Below, one piece after another: positions 59,001-64,000 of a stretch of 64,000 nt of DNA. Position 1 is the first letter of the stretch, and every line of letters begins with the position of its first letter. Under the pieces are notes generated by a model, which saw only the letters and a list, made by a program, of their open reading frames with translations, made no database searches and was not told the DNA's origin. This stretch comes from Archegozetes longisetosus (Eukaryota; Arthropoda; Arachnida; Sarcoptiformes; Trhypochthoniidae): assembly GCA_018873245.2 (NCBI GenBank), contig JAEMBT020000002.1:7662001-7726000 (forward strand). The letters run 5' to 3'. A program made the translations under genes and the position numbers.

Positions 59001-62000
59001 CGGCATACATTTGTTTGGCAATGAAGCCCTTACGCAACATGCTGTCTCATTATATCCAACGCTTGCTTCTTCCAGTTCTGTTTCTTCAGGCCTATTTATT
59101 TGTGGTGTCGAAAATATCACCCGGACTGAGCCTTGACTTACGCCATACTTGTTGACAGCAGAAACAAACGTTTCGTAACGATATCCCGGCTTTAAATTAT
59201 CCAACAAATAAGGAGATCGAGCGCTCACTTCTATTTGATAGACATTCGGAGAGTCAGCTGAAGTCTCTCTCCAATGGATGTAATACTTCAACACAGTGTG
59301 AGACAATTTTTTGGGTGGTTTCCATTTAAGAACAGCCCAATCGTAATGAACATTACTGACACGAAACTGTTGTGGTTCACTGGGGAGAACTTGATGATGC
59401 TCTAGTATGCAGCTTGTATAAGCCTATCCAAGTATATATTCAATTAATCTTCATTGTCACTTCGCCTTTATATACTTACCGACATGTGATCCAAACACAC
59501 AAAGTGACGAAAATCTAATTTGAATTGAGTATAAAACTTAATTTTGAATCAACTTTTTTAATTTGCATACCTATTCGTTTAACATTTCCCTGACATAAAG
59601 GCAAGCAAACTGGTGAAACTCCTCTCTGTTGACAACAACCCGAATGATCAGTCCACCCGCTTTCATCAGTTTTTAATGACATACATTTAAAGGTTACGTT
59701 AGCCCTAAAGCACAATTGGAGGTAATATTTGACAGCATGTTTGAAAGCTAACATTATTGTACAGTTCGGAACTTAATAATCTCCGATAGCAACAAGAAAC
59801 AGGACTTTACTATGTCGATCTGCCTGAGATGCGCGTGAGTTTGTTGCCAAACTTGATTTTAGATTTGCCTTCATTACTATATTGAACATTCTGTAAGTTT
59901 ATTAATGTTCTCTATGTTATGATCTGATGGAAAGCATCCGATGACAACGCATCACTTCTGGTTGCTATCAACGATTATTAAATTTTTGGGTGCATACCAT
60001 GGCGCACATATCATTAGATCCGAAAGACTAGCCGCATCTGCTTTTGTTGGATCACATAATGTATCGAGACATCGGTCTAACGTGACTCCGTTCTCTTGAC
60101 AACATTTTCTAATATCTGGAAGTTTCGCCTCATTTTTCGAGCTATTTTGAGGTATCTTTTGTACATCTGATTCAGGAGACAAAGTGAGTGCACGCAAAGG
60201 ATCTGTGGGTAAACTACTGCCAAACTTGTTGATAGCTGTCATTTGGATTTCATACATTGTGAATGGTTTCAAATCTTTAATAACATATTCATTTGGAGTT
60301 GCATTGATAACAAAACTCAATTGCAGGCCATAAAGAGAGGGACGATTGTTGTCTTTTATACTCAAATTATTAATTTTCTTATTATCTTCAAGACCATCAA
60401 AAGTATGGAGTTGTGTAATATTTATTTGATATGAATCTGTTTTTCCTCTTCTAGAATCATTTGTTTTATACCATTTGACTTTCAATTCTGTTGTTGAAAT
60501 GGCTTCAACTGTGATATCTTCAGGTTGTGGTGGAAGCGTTTCAATGCCTTCAGCAATACATGCGAGCATTGGTGCAGCGTAACTAATACAAGTGAAGTGA
60601 TCGGTAACAGTTGTTTGAGTAAAATTTCCGACACAGACTGACAAACAAGTGGATGGAATATTTTGTCTTTTGCAACAGGGCAAATTATTTCTTCCACCAT
60701 TAAGACATTTAGTAATACTTGGCAAGTGTTGAAAACATGACTGAACAGCTTGATGAGCCATTTGATTATTCATCAGTCCATTCATATGACAAAAAGTATG
60801 GCATACATCAGGCACACCTTCATTAACACAACAATCTGTATAGTTATGATTGACATCAGAGAAGTCATCAGGTTTGCCACTAGTTTCACTAGAATCCGGT
60901 TCGATTACACTTAAAAGTCTAGCGATTTGTTGCTTTGGACTCGAATTAGTTTCACAAATATAAATGCCTGAATCGGTGGGTTTCGCATCTTTGATTTTCA
61001 AAACCCAAACTTCATGTTCTAGAAAGAGCAGAATAAGTGGTAAGATAGTGAGAAGGAGAAGGAAAGAAGTAATTACCGGAGTGGTGGAGAATGGAAAAGC
61101 GTGTATCAGTTGTGATTCGTATATTTCCTGCAGAGATTACATCACTGTTTTGTGAATTGTGGTCAGGGTTAATGAATTTAAATAGAACTGTATAATTCTG
61201 TTGATTCTCTACTTTGCAGTCAATATATGCGTCTTCACCCGCCAAAATCAGTATCGCTTCTTGTGATGTCTCATTTAAATTCGGCACTCCTTTAATGTTA
61301 ATAAATCAATTTAATTTAACATTTTATTGCTTCTACTTTCTCGTTAAATGAGGGGCTTTTCCGATTTGAATTTCGAAAATATTTTTAAAAGCCAAAAATG
61401 TTGCTCTAGACTCCATAGCAATTTAAACTATGAATTGGGTGGATTATCTGAGACTACCTAACTAAACATATCAATCATGATTCGCAAGCTAAATTAATAG
61501 ATCAACTTGCATTTAATAGCTTATTTAAAGAACACTAACTATTCAAAGAGATTCTCGATTTTTGATCATCAAATTAAGAAACTTCTGGTTAGGTCAAACT
61601 TTTCTGTTTGGGTCAATTTTCAGTGTTGTTAACGTAATTCTTAAACTGAAATCCAGTATCTGAACTCATATATAATTTAAGTCATAAATATGATATAAAT
61701 CAAGTCTAAATAGGGTCAAAATTTCAATTTTAAACAATTCACACACTTGTAATCAAAACTTCTAATTAAGCTATACTTGACTTTACACGAAAATTTTATT
61801 TAAATTTTAATCACCATATAATTTGACTAATCTTATCTACCAGTCAATGGGTTTATAACAAGAATTTCAGATAAGTTGTATATTATCAGATACTTTTAAG
61901 AGTAAATTAAGAAAATATTTACGGGTTATCTGTTGAAAATAATTTAATAATTTGTCCCCAGTGTAAGTTAGTTTTTAGAGAGTCACTAAATTGACAAAAT

Positions 62001-62295
62001 TAAAGCTTAAGAGCAATGAAGCAAACTCATAGTGAATATATGGAGCGTGAAATCATTAGCAAAGTATAGCATTGATGTAAGCATTTGTCAAACATAATTC
62101 AATTATTTAACGTTTTATCCAAACTGTGGCAATCACTTAACAAGTAAACTGAAAATGTTAATAAGCAAACACTTTGACCCATATTATAGATATAAGCTGG
62201 AAAAGAAAACTAAATAATTCAATGTCATACATACCTTTCGCCTTCTCCCAAAACAAAAACATTAAAATAGTTAGACAGAGATGTAAACTAGGCAT
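56028..62295 (-). CDS. Ig/DB/fibronectin III single-pass membrane protein
   Basis: Thirteen exons join in frame to 1,416 residues: 62295-62235, 61289-61077, 61018-59998, 59704-59571, 59514-59480, 59423-57818, 57673-57588, 57530-57432, 57359-57292, 57235-57147, 57005-56877, 56811-56538 and 56463-56028. Order: signal peptide (MPSLHLCLTILMFLF); an Ig domain closing DSGIYICET; four Cys-rich DB modules, each a pair of CC-x8-C-x3-C halves (CCVNEGVPDVCHTFC and CCKRQNIPSTCLSVC; CCQENGV and CCQQRGVSPVCLPLC; CCVRASLPNKCMPLC and CCRRRDVSSVCLNVC; CCAEQGVSEECQGVC and CCRRRQVPSACLRWC), with fibronectin III domains after each; two further Ig domains (EGSNITIMC; DAGNYLCTAENELG) before the last DB module. Then one membrane helix (VILGISVGVVLVIFGITAVI) and a short tail with NPTYL. 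This matches the Ig-like/fibronectin III/DB proteins known from nematodes (igdb type) and arthropods. Function unknown; adhesion or receptor role inferred. Confidence 0.88.
59898..59985. repeat. short dispersed repeat in an intron
   Basis: TCTGATGGAAAGCATCCGAT and ACAACGCATCACTTCTGGTT recur with few changes at 18073-18132. Its right edge lies about a dozen bases from the splice donor at 59997. Confidence 0.55.
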
Positions 62296-63763
62296 TGCCT
62301 GTGCTTTTCAATAATAGAATATCACTTTCAATTTTCAACTTTTAAAACTATTTCAAATCTAGATGTCCTTGAATTGCTTTTGCGAGATTCTTATTCCACA
62401 ATTTGCTTTTGCAGGATTTCTATTCCACAGAACGATCTGAAACAAAGAAAGATCATGTCAAATGATTCTGTCCTTTAATTACTCCCCTAATCAGTCCTTG
62501 AGTTCTATCTTAACTACTATTATTAATCATTAAATATTTTCAAAATATTCATAATCAATACTCTTGTTACTTGTCATACTTCTCCCAATCTTGCAACAAC
62601 TTAGTCTTCAAATTTGAACCTTTCCAAATGACACAAGGCTTTTAATCATCGCTATCTTTATTTGTATTTTCTATTTGGCTATTTATTTGAATTTTAATGA
62701 GAGGCAGAAACTTTTAAAGTTAATTCGTCACTTGAGAGATAATTTTCTAATTATAATATATTGATAGTAAGATGACATTAGACAAAAGCCTCCTCCAAAT
62801 TCAATTACCACTGTTGACAGTTCAATGTGATAGCTATGCTTTCAATGTCTATTTCAACCCAACTTCTTCTACACTTCATGACATTCATTTAAAGGCTTAA
62901 AAATCAGTTTTGCCTTAATTTGCAATCGCTGACTCGATTTAAAAGAAAACTTTTCAATAGAAAGGTAAGAGTTGTAAGTGGAGTAACTTATTGGAGAAAT
63001 CATCTCAAGCATAAACGAAATTAAAGAGATGTCGATTCAATTCCATACAATTACATAATATATGCTGAATCATGTTATAAAACACTAAATTATATTGAAT
63101 TTTTAAGAAAAACTTTTAGAAATATTGATTTGACCTGTTTAGGGATAAATGTTTGAAAATGTTTTTGCAATGCAATATTTACAATTTGGCTAAAATATTT
63201 GAAAAAACTGTTTTTTATTTGTCACTCAAGTTCAAATTAATGTTAAACTAACACTAAACTAGTGTTTAAACTAATGTGAAAACTAATTTTAAAATTAATG
63301 TTTGTTCCACAAAACATTTGAGTTAATACCACAGTAGTGTTAATGCAATAATAATGTTTTGTAAGAGATTTACCAAACCTTGTGTACAAACTAATTATTG
63401 GATAAATGACACAATTGCATACCTCTAGTAACTCACACACTGAAAACTCGAACCGCTAATATTAGTTGGTTTTTAAATGCTAACAAAAGTTAAAACAACA
63501 AAAGCATAAAAATTGGGCAAATTTCAAATTTGGCCAAAATCACAATTTCCGGATTGAATGTCTATGACAGTAATGCTTTTTATGCTCCATTCGACACCAA
63601 TTATGTCAATTTCGGAGAAATCTGGCACACCTTCCACTAGATAAGCGGTTATTGATAAAAAATCCTAATCATTAATCACGTAATTAAAACTAATTAACAT
63701 TCACAGAATGAGTTAAAATTTATTTTCAAATTTAATTCTGAAAATGTATGTCTCATTAAAAAT
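62296..63763. other. upstream of the receptor gene, no coding seen
   Basis: Probably 5' UTR exon(s) and promoter: two pyrimidine-AG acceptors near 62395-62430 on the minus strand suggest a leader intron. The stretch 63238-63330 repeats AAACTAATGT/TTAAAACTAA-like words. Confidence 0.4.
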
Positions 63764-63925
63764 TGCATAAGTTTCAACATTATCATAAGTTTCAATAATC
63801 AGCAAAAGTTTCAATGATCAATATAAGTTTCAACAGTCACCATAGCTTTCAACAATCATCATAAGCTCAATAATTAGCATAAGTTCAATAATTAGCATAA
63901 GATTGAATAAATCGGTCATAAGTAG
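63764..63925. repeat. degenerate tandem repeat, about 19-bp unit
   Basis: About eight units of the form ATCATAAGTTTCAACAATC follow one another (CATAAGTTTCAACATT, ATCATAAGTTTCAATAATC, AATATAAGTTTCAACAGTC, AGCATAAGTTCAATAATT and so on), becoming less regular to the right. No coding. Confidence 0.7.
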
Positions 63926-64000
63926 AAAGCGAACAAAAGTGATAGAAAGTAAAAAAGAAAAACTCTTACCGTATTCGAATGACTTAACTCAGTTATGCAA

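Noticed and set aside
63764-63925. CRISPR-like array
   Set aside because: Units are contiguous and drifting with no spacers; it is a degenerate tandem repeat in animal DNA.

Overview
The window is strongly AT-rich animal nuclear DNA. Genes have several short GT-AG introns and well-known metazoan products. The gene set (TOM70, NSF, RpS14, PLK4/SAK, JIP3/4-Sunday driver, ELOVL, Amt-type ammonium transporter, Ly6 protein, DB-module receptor) and the very arthropod-like NSF C-terminus suggest an arthropod, possibly a mite or other chelicerate; the species cannot be named from this. I see no rRNA, tRNA, CRISPR or retrovirus-like element.

Layout: 1-2.9 kb holds DNA-transposon relics (hAT, mariner, a foldback repeat) and a stray tail of an ERdj5 copy. 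From 2.9 to 14.8 kb, all on the minus strand, lie TOM70 (8 exons), a two-pass membrane protein with a PPxY tail (2 exons), about 4 kb without a visible gene, and NSF (7 exons found, first exon missing). Transposon remnants fill 14.8-20.7 kb. A single-exon secreted Pro/Asn/His-rich protein (+) follows, then RpS14 (-), PLK4 (-) and, divergent from PLK4, the JIP3/4 scaffold gene (+) to 31.7 kb.

The striking region is 31.9-51.9 kb, a nest of palindromes and inverted duplications. It carries three broken, intron-bearing copies of the C-terminal part of an ERdj5/DNAJC10-like gene, one full and one truncated ELOVL copy, one full and one truncated Ly6 gene, and foldback elements. It also holds a 1,845-bp hAT element with a perfect 8-bp target duplication; the empty site survives in sister copies. 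Two 507-bp inverted arms, nearly identical by eye, enclose the ELOVL pseudogene and point to recent rearrangement or gene conversion. The duplications kept their introns, so they arose at the DNA level and not by retroposition.

From 52.4 kb on, the minus strand carries an Amt ammonium transporter (3 exons) and a 13-exon gene for a 1,416-residue single-pass receptor-like protein with Ig, DB and fibronectin III modules.

The conserved genes NSF and JIP3/4 each need single missing bases to stay in frame (one in NSF, three in JIP3/4). Each can be explained by one dropped A, usually in an A run, so consensus errors in the assembly are more likely than biology.
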